Below are positions 22,333 through 31,895 of a DNA stretch of 64,000 bases, piece after piece. The stretch's first letter is position 1, and each line of letters opens with the position of its first letter. The stretch spans positions 1-64,000 of the forward strand of contig JAFSPZ010000068.1 in NCBI GenBank assembly GCA_017451225.1, in the 5' to 3' direction. Both the position numbers and the translations under genes were made by a program. Origin of the DNA: Muribaculaceae bacterium. Its GTDB lineage: Bacteria > Bacteroidota > Bacteroidia > Bacteroidales > Muribaculaceae. Below the pieces are notes generated by a model. It made no database searches and was not told the origin of the DNA. It saw only the letters and a list, made by a program, of their open reading frames with translations.

Positions 22333-24681
22333 ATGATTGACAGGGAAACGGTAGACAGGATTCTCGACGCTGCCGACATAGTGGATGTAGTGTCCGATTT
22401 CGTGAGTTTGCGCCGCCGTGGTGCCAACTTCATTGGCTTGTGCCCTTTCCATGACGAGAAGACCCCGTCGTTCTCGGTGTCTCCAGCCAAGCAGATATGC
22501 CATTGTTTCGGTTGCGGCAAGGGTGGCAGTCCCGTGAATTTCGTCATGGAGCATGAGCAGATGTCCTATGCCGAGGCGCTGCGCTACCTTGCCAAGAAAT
22601 ACAATATCGAGGTTCACGAGAAGGAACTCACCAGCGAGGAGAAAGCCGCTCAAACCGAGCGTGAGAGCATGCTCGTCATCAACGACTATGCCGCTCAGTA
22701 CTTTGAGAATCAGCTCCACAACACAACAGAGGGCAAGGACATTGGTCTTAGCTACTTCTATGAGCGCGGTTTCAATGATGATACTATCAAGAAATTCCGG
22801 CTGGGTTACTCTCCCGAGGACCGCAGGGCTTTCTATACCGACGCTACCGGCAAGGGATATAACAAGAAATTCCTGTTTGACGTGGGCCTGTGCATCGACG
22901 ACCGCCGCGGTGGTGGCTTCGACCGTTTTCATGGACGAGTGATGTTCCCAGTGATGAATATCGCCGGCAAGATTATCGCTTTTGGAGGTCGAACTCTCAA
23001 GAAAACCAAGGAGGTTGCCAAGTATTTTAACTCTCCCGAATCGACAGTCTATGTCAAGAACCGTGAGCTATATGGCCTCTTCCAGTCGAAACGAGCCATT
23101 GTCAAGGAAGATAAATGTTTCCTTGTAGAAGGATATACCGATGTCATCTCAATGCACCAGGCAGGAATAGAGAATGTGGTAGCCTCGAGCGGAACCTCGC
23201 TCACGGAGGGGCAGATTCGTGCCATTCACCGTTTCACAAAGAATGTGACGGTCCTTTATGATGGCGATTCGGCAGGTATCAAAGCGTCATTGCGAGGCAT
23301 TGATATGCTTCTTGCCGAGGGCTTGAATATCAAGGTGCTGCTGTTGCCACTGGGAGAGGACCCCGACAGCTTTGCGCGCACTCACAGCGCCAGTGAGCTG
23401 AAACAGTACATTGCCGATAATGAGGCCGATTTCATAAGTTTCAAGACCAAAATCCTGCTCGAGGGCACTGAGCGTGACCCCATCAAGCGCGCTGCAGTGA
23501 TAGGTGACGTAGTAAAGTCTATCTCGGTAATCCCCGATGCTATAGCTCGTTCGGTATATGCCAGGGAATGCAGTATACAGCTTGGAATCAGTGAAGATGT
23601 GCTCCTGCGTGAGATACAGAAGAATATTGCCCGTAACAAGGAAGAGGCTTACAAACGTCGTGAGCGTGAGAAGAATCGTGAAGCAAGGCGACAGGAGAGG
23701 CAGGCTTCAGGCATTGATGTTCCATTTAATAGTGAACCATTGCCCGAAATAGCACCACCTCCTGTAATTGAGCCTCCCACCAGCGAGGAGCTCCCTGCTG
23801 GCAACGATGAGCCGCCTGTTATCGATGCTCCGCCGGCATCCTATGATGACGTGCCAAGCTTTGATGCTTCGTCGGCTGCATCAGTTGGACTGCAACCATC
23901 AGACCCAAAGGTGTTCACTTCTAGCAGCAATACAACTCGCAAAAAAGAATTGTTGTATAAGGCCGAGCTGGGTGTGATGCGCAATGTGGTAAAGTATGGT
24001 ATGTGCTACTTGGCGGTTACTGTTAGTGGTAATGAACCGATTGGGCGATACACAGTGCTGGAGTTCATCAATAGCGAGTTTGAACTTGACAATATTGGTT
24101 TCTCTATTGATAAGTTCAAGCGCACTTTTGAGGCGAGTCTTGAATACGTGGACGATTTCTATCAAGCTTTGTCTCAGTTTGAAAGTCGTGAAAAGACTAT
24201 TGCTGAGAGCAGATACAAGCAGGCTTTGGAATCAATCGACACCAATGGCATGAACGTGGCAGCCATCGAAAAGAAAGAGAAAGAGTTGAAAAAAGGCTTT
24301 GATAACGAGCTTGAATCTAAAATCAAGGAGTTTCGTAAAAACTATCTCGAGAAGAAGCTTTGTTCTCATCTCGACGATACAGTGCGTAACACAGCCATTG
24401 CGCTGGTCAGCGAGCGACATCAGTTGAGCAAGATTTACTCAATCGAGAACATGGAGCATTCTATAGAGAGCCGTCTCGATACTATCATTCCCGAGTCGAT
24501 ATTAAACCTTAAAAATTCACTTGTTTCATGCCAGATCCTTGATGTGCAGCAACAAATACAGTCGGCCCGAGGTGATAACGCACAGTCGCTGCTATTGCAG
24601 TTGCAACAACTCTATGAAGTAAGAAAAGGAATTGCGCGTCTCATAGGCGAGCGCGTAGTTAACCCCCGCCTCAAAAATTGA
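22333..24681 (+). CDS. dnaG: DNA primase DnaG
   Basis: A primase that makes RNA primers at the replication fork. I start at 22333 (MIDRETVDRIL); an in-frame start at 22297 would lie inside the promoter repeat. The zinc-binding domain shows CPFHDEKTPSFSVSP and CHCFGCGKGG. The TOPRIM region follows (FLVEGYTDVISMHQAG, then VLYDGDSAGIKA with the DGD metal motif). From ~residue 450 there is a Pro/Glu-rich linker, longer than usual, and then a C-terminal helical domain with a Lys/Glu coiled-coil stretch that should bind the replicative helicase. About 782 residues. Confidence 0.96.
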   Translation: MIDRETVDRILDAADIVDVVSDFVSLRRRGANFIGLCPFHDEKTPSFSVSPAKQICHCFGCGKGGSPVNFVMEHEQMSYAEALRYLAKKYNIEVHEKELTSEEKAAQTERESMLVINDYAAQYFENQLHNTTEGKDIGLSYFYERGFNDDTIKKFRLGYSPEDRRAFYTDATGKGYNKKFLFDVGLCIDDRRGGGFDRFHGRVMFPVMNIAGKIIAFGGRTLKKTKEVAKYFNSPESTVYVKNRELYGLFQSKRAIVKEDKCFLVEGYTDVISMHQAGIENVVASSGTSLTEGQIRAIHRFTKNVTVLYDGDSAGIKASLRGIDMLLAEGLNIKVLLLPLGEDPDSFARTHSASELKQYIADNEADFISFKTKILLEGTERDPIKRAAVIGDVVKSISVIPDAIARSVYARECSIQLGISEDVLLREIQKNIARNKEEAYKRREREKNREARRQERQASGIDVPFNSEPLPEIAPPPVIEPPTSEELPAGNDEPPVIDAPPASYDDVPSFDASSAASVGLQPSDPKVFTSSSNTTRKKELLYKAELGVMRNVVKYGMCYLAVTVSGNEPIGRYTVLEFINSEFELDNIGFSIDKFKRTFEASLEYVDDFYQALSQFESREKTIAESRYKQALESIDTNGMNVAAIEKKEKELKKGFDNELESKIKEFRKNYLEKKLCSHLDDTVRNTAIALVSERHQLSKIYSIENMEHSIESRLDTIIPESILNLKNSLVSCQILDVQQQIQSARGDNAQSLLLQLQQLYEVRKGIARLIGERVVNPRLKN

Positions 24682-24729
24682 GACAGGGGTCCACTATATA
24701 TAGCTTTTCATAGTCACTTATAGCCACTC

Positions 24730-27239
24730 CTATTGCCTCGTCAGTACAGCGTGGCTGTTGCCGTTGTAAGTGAGGAAGAATTGCACGCGATAGGCTCCTG
24801 GTGAATCAACCGACAAGTTGGCTCCCCAATCGACGATGCTATCAAGAGTACCACCCCAGTTGAGTGACCAGTCATGGTTGGCACGGAACTTGAACTCGCC
24901 TTTATTCAACACCATATAAGTTTCCCATGCACCAGTGTTTTGATTGTAAGATAGGTCAACGTCAGTAGCCCACTGGGTTCCAGTAGGAACTGCACTACCA
25001 ATAATGCTCACGCTTGAGAGTTCGGTGAGATTAGATGTCATATAGTTCAAATTTACATCCACCTTGTAGAAACCTTGAGGAGTGTACAGGAGATCTCCGT
25101 TTACTGCCAGAGTGCCACTACTGCTTCCAGCGCCCCAGCTCAATCCGTCCCAACTGCTCTCGTTCTCTCTGAACTTGAAATAAGTGTTGAGGAACATATA
25201 GCCAACATATGTGCCTTCACTATTCAACAGCAGGCCATTAGCGGGATTGCCCCAATTATTGGCGTTACCAACTTGCCAAATTTTGGATGAAGTGTCATGA
25301 CCATCTATGCTATAGGTCTTGTCACCCAAGTCAATCAACACTTCATATTCACTATATAGAGGGTTATATGAAATTTTGAAAAAGCCCTGCTTGCCAAAGC
25401 CAAACGAGCCATTGGTAGCGGTAACGTCATTGTCGGTTGGTGATGTAATCATGTCGCTCGCTGCACTCGATGACTCGGGAGCTATCTTGAAGCGGATGTC
25501 GCCACTACCAGCTGGAATAATAGCTTTAAACAAGTTAATGTCAAGCGGTGTCATCTCAATTGTAGTGCCACTGCCGTCAATCACTATCGAGTAATTCTCG
25601 ATTTGCACTGACAGCGAGATGGTATTTGACTTAATGATTTGATGCCCTGAATGAGCTTGAACATAGCAATATACGTGGCAGCCACCAGTGCGAGGACGAT
25701 CGTAGGTGCTGAACACCGCTTCCTTAAACTCATTAAAGTCGACCATGCCGTTCTCATTTATCTCAACGGTCTTGTTGTCAAAGCACAACTCGAAAGGACC
25801 GTCAAGGTCGGTTGAAATATCGCAAACCTTATAGGTTGTGCCACTTGGGTAATCAAATGTGAGGTTGATATCGCCAACCTTGCTTGTAATATTCAAGTAA
25901 TTGCTTCCGGGTAAGCCAGTCGAGGAATCTATGAACATATAGTCACCCGAGAGGTCGTTGAAATAAACATAGTAATTGCCAGCCCGGGCGGGAATATTAT
26001 ATCCACCTTTATAACCCTTACCAAATGGGAACGCATTAGTGCCCCAATCATAACCCCAACTACCGGGAGCAAATTTCAGTTCACTGTCACTGCTAAGCTC
26101 AAAATTCCTGTACCAGTCGTGATTATCGTAAGGTGACACCTTTCTCATGGGGTCATTCTCAACTATCCAATTCTGATAGTAGCCAGGCATAGTTATAGTG
26201 CTATGGGTGGCTTGGCTGTCGCTCAAGCGAGTCATCGTCATCGTCTTGCTGACGGTATTAAGGTCTATCTTGTAATAGCCACCTTGATTAATGATAATAT
26301 TGTCGGGGTATTCAGTCATATTTCCTGAATAGACCTGGCCACCATTCTCATTACCTCCGCCCATTACAAGATCCCATCTGCCAGGCTCCTCAATAATCTT
26401 GAACTCACCACCAGCAGGGAAATATCCAAAATACTCAAGCGGACCCTCACCATTCTCATTGTAGGTGGCGCCTTGAACAGGATACATTGGCACCATGCCA
26501 TAGCTGCCATATGGGTCACCCACGTTACTCTATGGCTCAGTGCCAATAAAGCTTCCTGTGAGCCACCACAAGTGGATGGGATTCGACGATTCAAATGTTA
26601 ACTGAGGAAGATGCAAGAAATTCCTCTCGTTGCTGATAATCACATCATTACCATTGTCGAGCTTAACTTCAACTCGAGCATAAAGAGTAATAGATGTTAG
26701 CACATCGCTTGGCGAGGTCCAGTTAAGCTCGTTTCTGAGCCATTCCGAGATAGTCTGTTTGCCGATTGTGGTTGTGGTTTCACTGAAATGCCAGCAATTA
26801 AACTTAGTAAAATTCTCATCAGTGCCTATTACAAGCATGTAATCAGGACTAGTCACTCCGTCGCCTAATGTGGTAACATCATCCCATGAGAACTTATAGT
26901 AATCACGGTTGAGATAATTGGTGAAACTCAGGTTAAATGCATTGAAAATGGAGCTATAAGGTTGCCAATTAAGCATCACACCATATACCATTGTAATATC
27001 AGAGGCCGTAACCCCGCCATCATCATTCACATCATAATGGAATGCGTTGTTAATGGTTGATGTGCCTAGAATATAATTATACAGTTCTGTGACATCCGAT
27101 GCCGTTATATTACCGTCACGATTAACATCTGCATTATTAAGTTCGCCATTATAGACTGTGCCCACAGTTGCCTCGGCATGAGGGGCAATCAAAAAACTAA
27201 AGCTAAAACAAAGCTCCAAAAGCAAATATTCTGTTTCAT
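24730..27239 (-). pseudogene. broken gene for a dockerin/SusE-like surface protein
   Basis: One gene is split by two lesions. (1) The ATG at 27239-27237 opens a good signal peptide (MKQNICFWSFVLALVF) that runs into TGA; adding one T to the six-T run (27196-27191) restores the frame into LIAPHAEA, a typical cleavage region, and the downstream protein. (2) An in-frame TAG at 26532-26530 interrupts the reading frame between GSFIGTEP and SNVGDPYG; both sides continue in the same frame to 24730. The N-terminal part has two dockerin type I calcium loops (DVNRDGNITASDV and DVNDDGGVTASDI); the C-terminal part has at least three repeated beta domains like SusE/SusF starch-binding proteins (for example EFKFRANHDWSLNWGG). 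Full length would be ~836 residues. A TTG start at 27246 would bypass the frameshift but gives a poorer leader. Confidence 0.8.
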
Positions 27240-27433
27240 AAGTCAAAATTTAATCAATTGATCCAAACATTGCAAAGATAATTATTTCTAATGAATTATT
27301 ATAATAATTATTCCATATTTAATTGTAATGAGGGCTTAATTTATAAAATGGTTATTTTTTAAATAAATTGTAATGCCCATTAGCAAGATGTTGTCTAATT
27401 TACTGCATTTTTTTGTAAAAACTATTTTGCGAA

Positions 27434-27464
27434 TTCGTCAATCACACTTTTTTATGTAATTTTG
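27434..27464 (+). promoter_or_regulatory. probable promoter of murB-murA
   Basis: TAATTTTG (27457-27464) is an exact -7 match; TTCG at 27434-27437 is a 3/4 match to the -33 box with a 19 nt spacer. The rest of the 290 bp gap from 27240 is AT-rich with no gene visible. Confidence 0.55.
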
Positions 27465-27529
27465 CGGTCCTGAATCAAAACAACAAATGCAGACAAGGGA
27501 AATTCCCATTTTATTCGGTTGAAAAGACT

Positions 27530-28546
27530 ATGCCAGTAAGGAAACGTTACAATTGCTCACTGCTTGAGCACAACACCATGAGCATTGATGCCAAGGCTAA
27601 AGAGTTCATCAGCTATGACACAGTGGAAGAACTCATCGCCATATTGTGCGAAATAAGAGATAAAGGACAACGCATCTTGCACATTGGGCGTGGCAGCAAC
27701 CTGCTATTTACCCAAGACTTTGATGGCGCAGTGCTGCACTCGGGCATCAAGTTCATAGAGTATGTTTCAAGAAGCAATCAAGAGATAATAGTGAGAGCAG
27801 GTGCCGGCGTTGTGTGGGACGACTTTTGCGCCCAGATGGCTCAGAAGAATTATTATGGTTGCGAAAATCTTTCTTACATCCCTGGCGAAGTGGGAGCCTC
27901 GGCAGTGCAGAACATTGGCGCCTATGGTGTGGAAGTAGAATCCATCATTCAAGAGGTTGAAACAATAGAAATAGCCACTGGCACTCGACGAGTGTTTAAA
28001 GTTGAGGAGTGCGAGTATGGCTACCGCGACAGCATCTTCAAGAACCGGTTGCAGGGGCAATATATTGTCACGGCAGTTGTCTATCGCCTCTCAACAGCTG
28101 CTGTGGTAAATCTGGAATATGGGCAGTTGAAAGAGCTGCGCTCGCAGGATGCTGTGCCATCGGCACAAGAGATTCGCGAAGCCGTAATCGCAATACGTAA
28201 GTCAAAACTCCCCGAGCCAAGCGAGTTGGGCAATGCCGGCAGTTTCTTCAAGAACCCGGTGGTGCCGGTTGAAGTGTTCAACGAGCTGGCTGCTGTCTAT
28301 AGTGAGTTACCTCATTATGTCTTGAACGACAAGCAAGTGAAGATACCCGCTGCATGGCTCATTGACAAGTGCGGATGGAAAGGGAAATGCCACGGCGGAG
28401 CTGCCGTCTATGAGAAGCAGCCTCTAATAATAGTGAACAGGAACAAAGCCACTGCTGCCGACATTAAGGAGCTCGCCACTCTAATCCAACAAAGCGTTTA
28501 CGACAAATTCAGAATCAACATTTATCCCGAAGTAAACTACATTTAG
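27530..28546 (+). CDS. murB: UDP-N-acetylmuramate dehydrogenase MurB
   Basis: A 338-residue flavoenzyme that reduces UDP-GlcNAc-enolpyruvate to UDP-MurNAc with NADPH. The FAD-binding part includes HIGRGSNLLF (usually GGGSN), IPGEVGASAVQNIGAYG and YGYRDSIFK; the catalytic Ser lies in GNAGSFFKNP, and KIPAAWLIDKCGWKG marks the C-terminal domain. The GYRDS motif indicates a type I MurB. Directly followed by murA 16 nt downstream, so two consecutive steps of the pathway are coupled in one operon. Confidence 0.96.
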   Translation: MPVRKRYNCSLLEHNTMSIDAKAKEFISYDTVEELIAILCEIRDKGQRILHIGRGSNLLFTQDFDGAVLHSGIKFIEYVSRSNQEIIVRAGAGVVWDDFCAQMAQKNYYGCENLSYIPGEVGASAVQNIGAYGVEVESIIQEVETIEIATGTRRVFKVEECEYGYRDSIFKNRLQGQYIVTAVVYRLSTAAVVNLEYGQLKELRSQDAVPSAQEIREAVIAIRKSKLPEPSELGNAGSFFKNPVVPVEVFNELAAVYSELPHYVLNDKQVKIPAAWLIDKCGWKGKCHGGAAVYEKQPLIIVNRNKATAADIKELATLIQQSVYDKFRINIYPEVNYI

Positions 28547-28562
28547 AAAATAAACAAGCAAA

Positions 28563-29873
28563 ATGGCATCATTCATAGTAGAAGGCAACCACCGCCTGCA
28601 TGGTGAGATTACCCCTCAAGGAGCGAAGAACGAAGCGCTACAAGTGATAAGCGCCACACTACTCACAAGCGAAGAAGTGGTGATTGAGAATGTCCCCGAC
28701 ATTCTTGACGTGAACAATCTCATTAAGCTACTAGGCGACATGGGAGTGAAAATAACCCGAAAAAACGAAACCACCTATAGTTTCAAAGCCGAACACATCG
28801 ACTCTGATTTTATTGAGAGTCAGGGATTTATGGACCAGTGCAACAAGCTGCGAGGCTCGGTGATGATAATTGCACCGTTATTGACCCGTATGGGCAAGAT
28901 GTTCTATGCCACTCCGGGTGGTGACAAAATTGGGCGACGCAGGCTTGACACCCATTTCAAGGGTCTCGGCAATCTGGGAGCGACATTCTCCTTTGATGAA
29001 GATAAACAGGCCTATGAGTTTGAGTCAAACGGCAGGCTTAAAGGCTCCTGCATGCTGCTCGACGAAGCATCGCTGACAGGCACAGCCAACATCATAATGG
29101 CTGCCGTGATGGCAAAGGGGACAACCACCATCTATAATGCCGCGTGCGAGCCTTACATTCAGCAACTATGCCGCATGCTTAACAAGATGGGAGCGCACAT
29201 AGGCGGCATAGCATCCAACCTGCTCACCATCGAGGGTGTGGATGAGTTGCATGGAGCACATCACGTTATCCTGCCCGACATGATCGAGGTGGGCAGTTTC
29301 ATAGGCATAGCAGCCATGACAGGCAGCGAGCTAACAATCAAGAATGTGTCGTGGGAAAATCTGGGGATAATTCCCGACAGTTTCAGGCGTCTGGGATTAA
29401 GGTTGGAAAAACGTGGCGACGACATGTTCATCCCGCAACAAAATCATTATGAGATTGACCGCTTCATGGACGGCTCAATTCTGACGCTTGCTGATGCCCC
29501 TTGGCCCGGTCTCACCCCCGACCTGCTTAGCGTGCTACTCGTTGTGGCTACTCAGGCCAAAGGCAGCGTGCTAATACACCAAAAGATGTTTGAAAGCCGC
29601 CTCTTCTTTGTCGACAAACTCATCGACATGGGGGCTCAAATCATACTGTGCGACCCGCATCGAGCAGTGGTTATTGGCCATGACCACAACATCCACCTGA
29701 GAGCAAGAAAAATGGTGTCGCCCGACATCCGCGCTGGCATTGCAATGCTTATTGCTGCAATGAGTGCCGATGGAGTGAGTCAAATTGGCCACATTGAGCA
29801 GATTGACCGCGGCTACACCAAGATTGACGAACGCCTGAATGCCCTTGGAGCAAAGATAACCCGCATTAAATAA
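28563..29873 (+). CDS. murA: UDP-N-acetylglucosamine 1-carboxyvinyltransferase MurA
   Basis: A 436-residue enzyme that transfers enolpyruvate to UDP-GlcNAc, the first committed step of peptidoglycan synthesis. QGAKNEALQVISATLL, TPGGDKIGRRRLDTHF, DEASLTGTANIIMAA and PGLTPDLLSV are diagnostic. The residue that corresponds to catalytic Cys115 of E. coli MurA is Asp here (Asp121, in GGDKIGRR); Asp at this position is known to keep activity and to give intrinsic resistance to fosfomycin. Family length is normal. Operon with murB, closed by a good terminator. Confidence 0.96.
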   Translation: MASFIVEGNHRLHGEITPQGAKNEALQVISATLLTSEEVVIENVPDILDVNNLIKLLGDMGVKITRKNETTYSFKAEHIDSDFIESQGFMDQCNKLRGSVMIIAPLLTRMGKMFYATPGGDKIGRRRLDTHFKGLGNLGATFSFDEDKQAYEFESNGRLKGSCMLLDEASLTGTANIIMAAVMAKGTTTIYNAACEPYIQQLCRMLNKMGAHIGGIASNLLTIEGVDELHGAHHVILPDMIEVGSFIGIAAMTGSELTIKNVSWENLGIIPDSFRRLGLRLEKRGDDMFIPQQNHYEIDRFMDGSILTLADAPWPGLTPDLLSVLLVVATQAKGSVLIHQKMFESRLFFVDKLIDMGAQIILCDPHRAVVIGHDHNIHLRARKMVSPDIRAGIAMLIAAMSADGVSQIGHIEQIDRGYTKIDERLNALGAKITRIK

Positions 29874-29910
29874 ATCCTACTACTAACTTTAAAGGAGAGC
29901 TGTAAACAAA

Positions 29911-29940
29911 AAACGTGGTCTTGAGGGACCACGTTTTTTA
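29911..29940. terminator. terminator after murA
   Basis: AAACGTGGTC (29911-29920) pairs with GACCACGTTT (29927-29936), followed by a T run. The A-rich left flank means it could also serve the gene converging from the right. Confidence 0.85.
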
Positions 29941-29966
29941 TCTTATTTCATTTAGGGAAAAATTGA

Positions 29967-31253
29967 TTATTTAACAATAACTTTCTTTCCATTGTGGATG
30001 TAGATGCCAGCGGGCAGGTTCTTGCCAGAGAAGCGCTGACCCATCATGTTGTAGTAAGCATCGTCGGTGTTGACTGGATTGGCGTCAACCTGGGTGATGG
30101 CGGTCTGAGGCAGATTCCAGTAAACGATGTTAGACGAGTTGCGCACGATGGTTGTCTCTTTACCAACGGTGGTTACAGGCACATCATAATGCACTTGGAT
30201 GCCGATGCGCTGGGTGAACATTGGGTTGTCGCCCATGTTGGTGCGATAGAAGTAGATGCGTGAGATGTCGAAGTCATAGCCCTCATAGTAAATCTCGTAA
30301 GGAATTTCGGTCATGTCTTCCTCGAGGTCAACCGAGTAAGTTGCTGCATCAAAGACGAAAGGCACATCATCGTCGGTGAAGATACTGTAGAGAATGTGAG
30401 TGTGGTCGATTGGATTGTCATCAACGTCAACTGGATTTACAAGGAAGTCGAAGCAGCTGTAGCCGTCCTCTTCGCCACTGTCGTACCAAGAGTCGTCATA
30501 GAGAACGGGGTCGGCGGGAATGGCAGGAACCAGCTGATCGCCTGGCTGTTCTTCTTCATAGGTGTAACTGATTTCGGTTACAGGAAGCTCAACGTTGGTG
30601 CCGCAGCCCAGCATGGCAGTTGAGTTGGGCCAGTCGTCGCCTTGAGCAAAGTCGAGGAAGCTTTCCCAGTTGTCGGTGTAGGTCATTGCCTTGCCACCGA
30701 TGCCCGAGGTGTAGAAGGGAGCATAGTCGCTGCCCATAGTGCAGTTGTCATTATCCTCAGCATCGAAGGCAATGGTAACGAGCAAGCTCTTGCCAGGGGT
30801 GAAATTGAAGTCTACAGGGAACTCAAGAGTATAGTCATCACCATAGGCATCAAGCATATCGATGTCTAACTGAACTTCATATACTGGCTCGCCAAAATCG
30901 AAGAATTGCTTTATTCCGTCTTGATTCTTGGCAAACTCGATAGCGTCGGTTTCCTGTAGGTAAACTTTGGTGTTGCGAATAATCTCCTCATAGGTCTCAT
31001 CGTAGAACTTGAATTTCAGCCCAGTGATTTTCACGTTCTGCTTGCCATCGAGGTCGGTGAGCAAGTCGGGGGTGTAAATCATTTGAGAGCCCGTGTGAGC
31101 CAAATAGAAATTAGTAGGAGCCATGTCAAAATAAGAACCATTGTAAGGGCTGGCATTGTCCCAGTCGCCAATGTTGATAGTAGCGCTCTCCTGAGCTTGT
31201 GCCGAAATGGTAAGTGCAGCAATTGCTGCAAGAATCATGTAAAATTTCTTCAT
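29967..31253 (-). CDS. secreted surface protein with C-terminal sorting-like tail
   Basis: About 428 residues. I start at 31253, where MKKFYMILAAIAALTISAQA is a clean signal peptide; the upstream in-frame Met adds 14 residues with no leader character. The body is acidic, rich in Asp, Tyr and Phe (for example SCFDFLVNPVDVDDN) and predicted beta-rich. The end, YYNMMGQRFSGKNLPAG followed by IYIHNGKKVIVK, is the terminal beta-sandwich tail found on many Bacteroidales exported proteins and resembles a T9SS sorting domain. Function unknown; a host- or glycan-facing role is only a guess. Monocistronic. Confidence 0.7.
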   Translation of the reverse strand: MKKFYMILAAIAALTISAQAQESATINIGDWDNASPYNGSYFDMAPTNFYLAHTGSQMIYTPDLLTDLDGKQNVKITGLKFKFYDETYEEIIRNTKVYLQETDAIEFAKNQDGIKQFFDFGEPVYEVQLDIDMLDAYGDDYTLEFPVDFNFTPGKSLLVTIAFDAEDNDNCTMGSDYAPFYTSGIGGKAMTYTDNWESFLDFAQGDDWPNSTAMLGCGTNVELPVTEISYTYEEEQPGDQLVPAIPADPVLYDDSWYDSGEEDGYSCFDFLVNPVDVDDNPIDHTHILYSIFTDDDVPFVFDAATYSVDLEEDMTEIPYEIYYEGYDFDISRIYFYRTNMGDNPMFTQRIGIQVHYDVPVTTVGKETTIVRNSSNIVYWNLPQTAITQVDANPVNTDDAYYNMMGQRFSGKNLPAGIYIHNGKKVIVK

Positions 31254-31431
31254 ATAAAACAGTTTTAAATGATTAATAATAACGTTTTGATGCAAAAATA
31301 CTCATAATTTCAATAAAAGGGCATCTCACCAACATTAATTATTCTTAAAAATAATTGCAATTGGCGCTTTTCATTTACGAGGATAAAAATGCTGTTTTTA
31401 GGAATTAAAAATAAATTCGTGGTGTATTTTT

Positions 31432-31462
31432 TTTGTGTTTTTCACAACAAGTAGTAACTTTG
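31432..31462 (+). promoter_or_regulatory. promoter of the ruvX operon
   Basis: TTTG (31432-31435), 19 nt spacer, TAACTTTG (31455-31462): exact consensus. The start codon at 31470 is 7 nt past the -7 box, so the leader is very short or absent. Confidence 0.8.
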
Positions 31463-31469
31463 CACACTT

Positions 31470-31895
31470 ATGGGACGAATACTGGCTATTGACTATGGAC
31501 GCAAGCGCTGCGGCATTGCAGTGACCGACCCTCTCAAGATAATTGCAAATGGTCTTGAGACTGTTGCCACACACAAGCTCATGGACTTCTTGAAGGACTA
31601 TACGAGCCGCGAGCAGGTGGAGTTGATTGTCATTGGACTACCCACTCAGCTAAACGGAGAGCCAAGCGAGAGCATGAAGTATATCACGCCGTTCATCAAT
31701 CGCCTCAAGAAGGTGATGCCCGACATGCCCATCGAGATGGTTGACGAGCGATTCACATCTACTATCGCCCACCAGGCGATGATTGATGGGGGCATGAAAA
31801 AAAGCGACCGCCGCGACAAGGCACGCGTCGACACCATAGCTGCCAGCATCATCCTTAACGATTATCTACAGAGCAAACAATTTAAAGGACTATGA
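31470..31895 (+). CDS. ruvX: putative Holliday junction resolvase RuvX/YqgF
   Basis: A 141-residue RNase H-fold protein of the YqgF family. The catalytic Asp is in AIDYGRKRCGIAVTDP, with GLPTQLNGEPS and DERFTSTIAHQ further on and ARVDTIAASIIL at the end. Family members resolve Holliday junctions in vitro and, in E. coli, process pre-16S rRNA 5' ends. First gene of a four-gene operon; the stop overlaps the start of def (ATGA). Confidence 0.93.
   Translation: MGRILAIDYGRKRCGIAVTDPLKIIANGLETVATHKLMDFLKDYTSREQVELIVIGLPTQLNGEPSESMKYITPFINRLKKVMPDMPIEMVDERFTSTIAHQAMIDGGMKKSDRRDKARVDTIAASIILNDYLQSKQFKGL

Noticed and set aside
24730..27246. Two separate genes on either side of 26530
   Set aside because: The two halves share one uninterrupted frame apart from TAG, the second half lacks any leader, and the first lacks a natural C-terminal end. 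One broken gene is the simpler reading.
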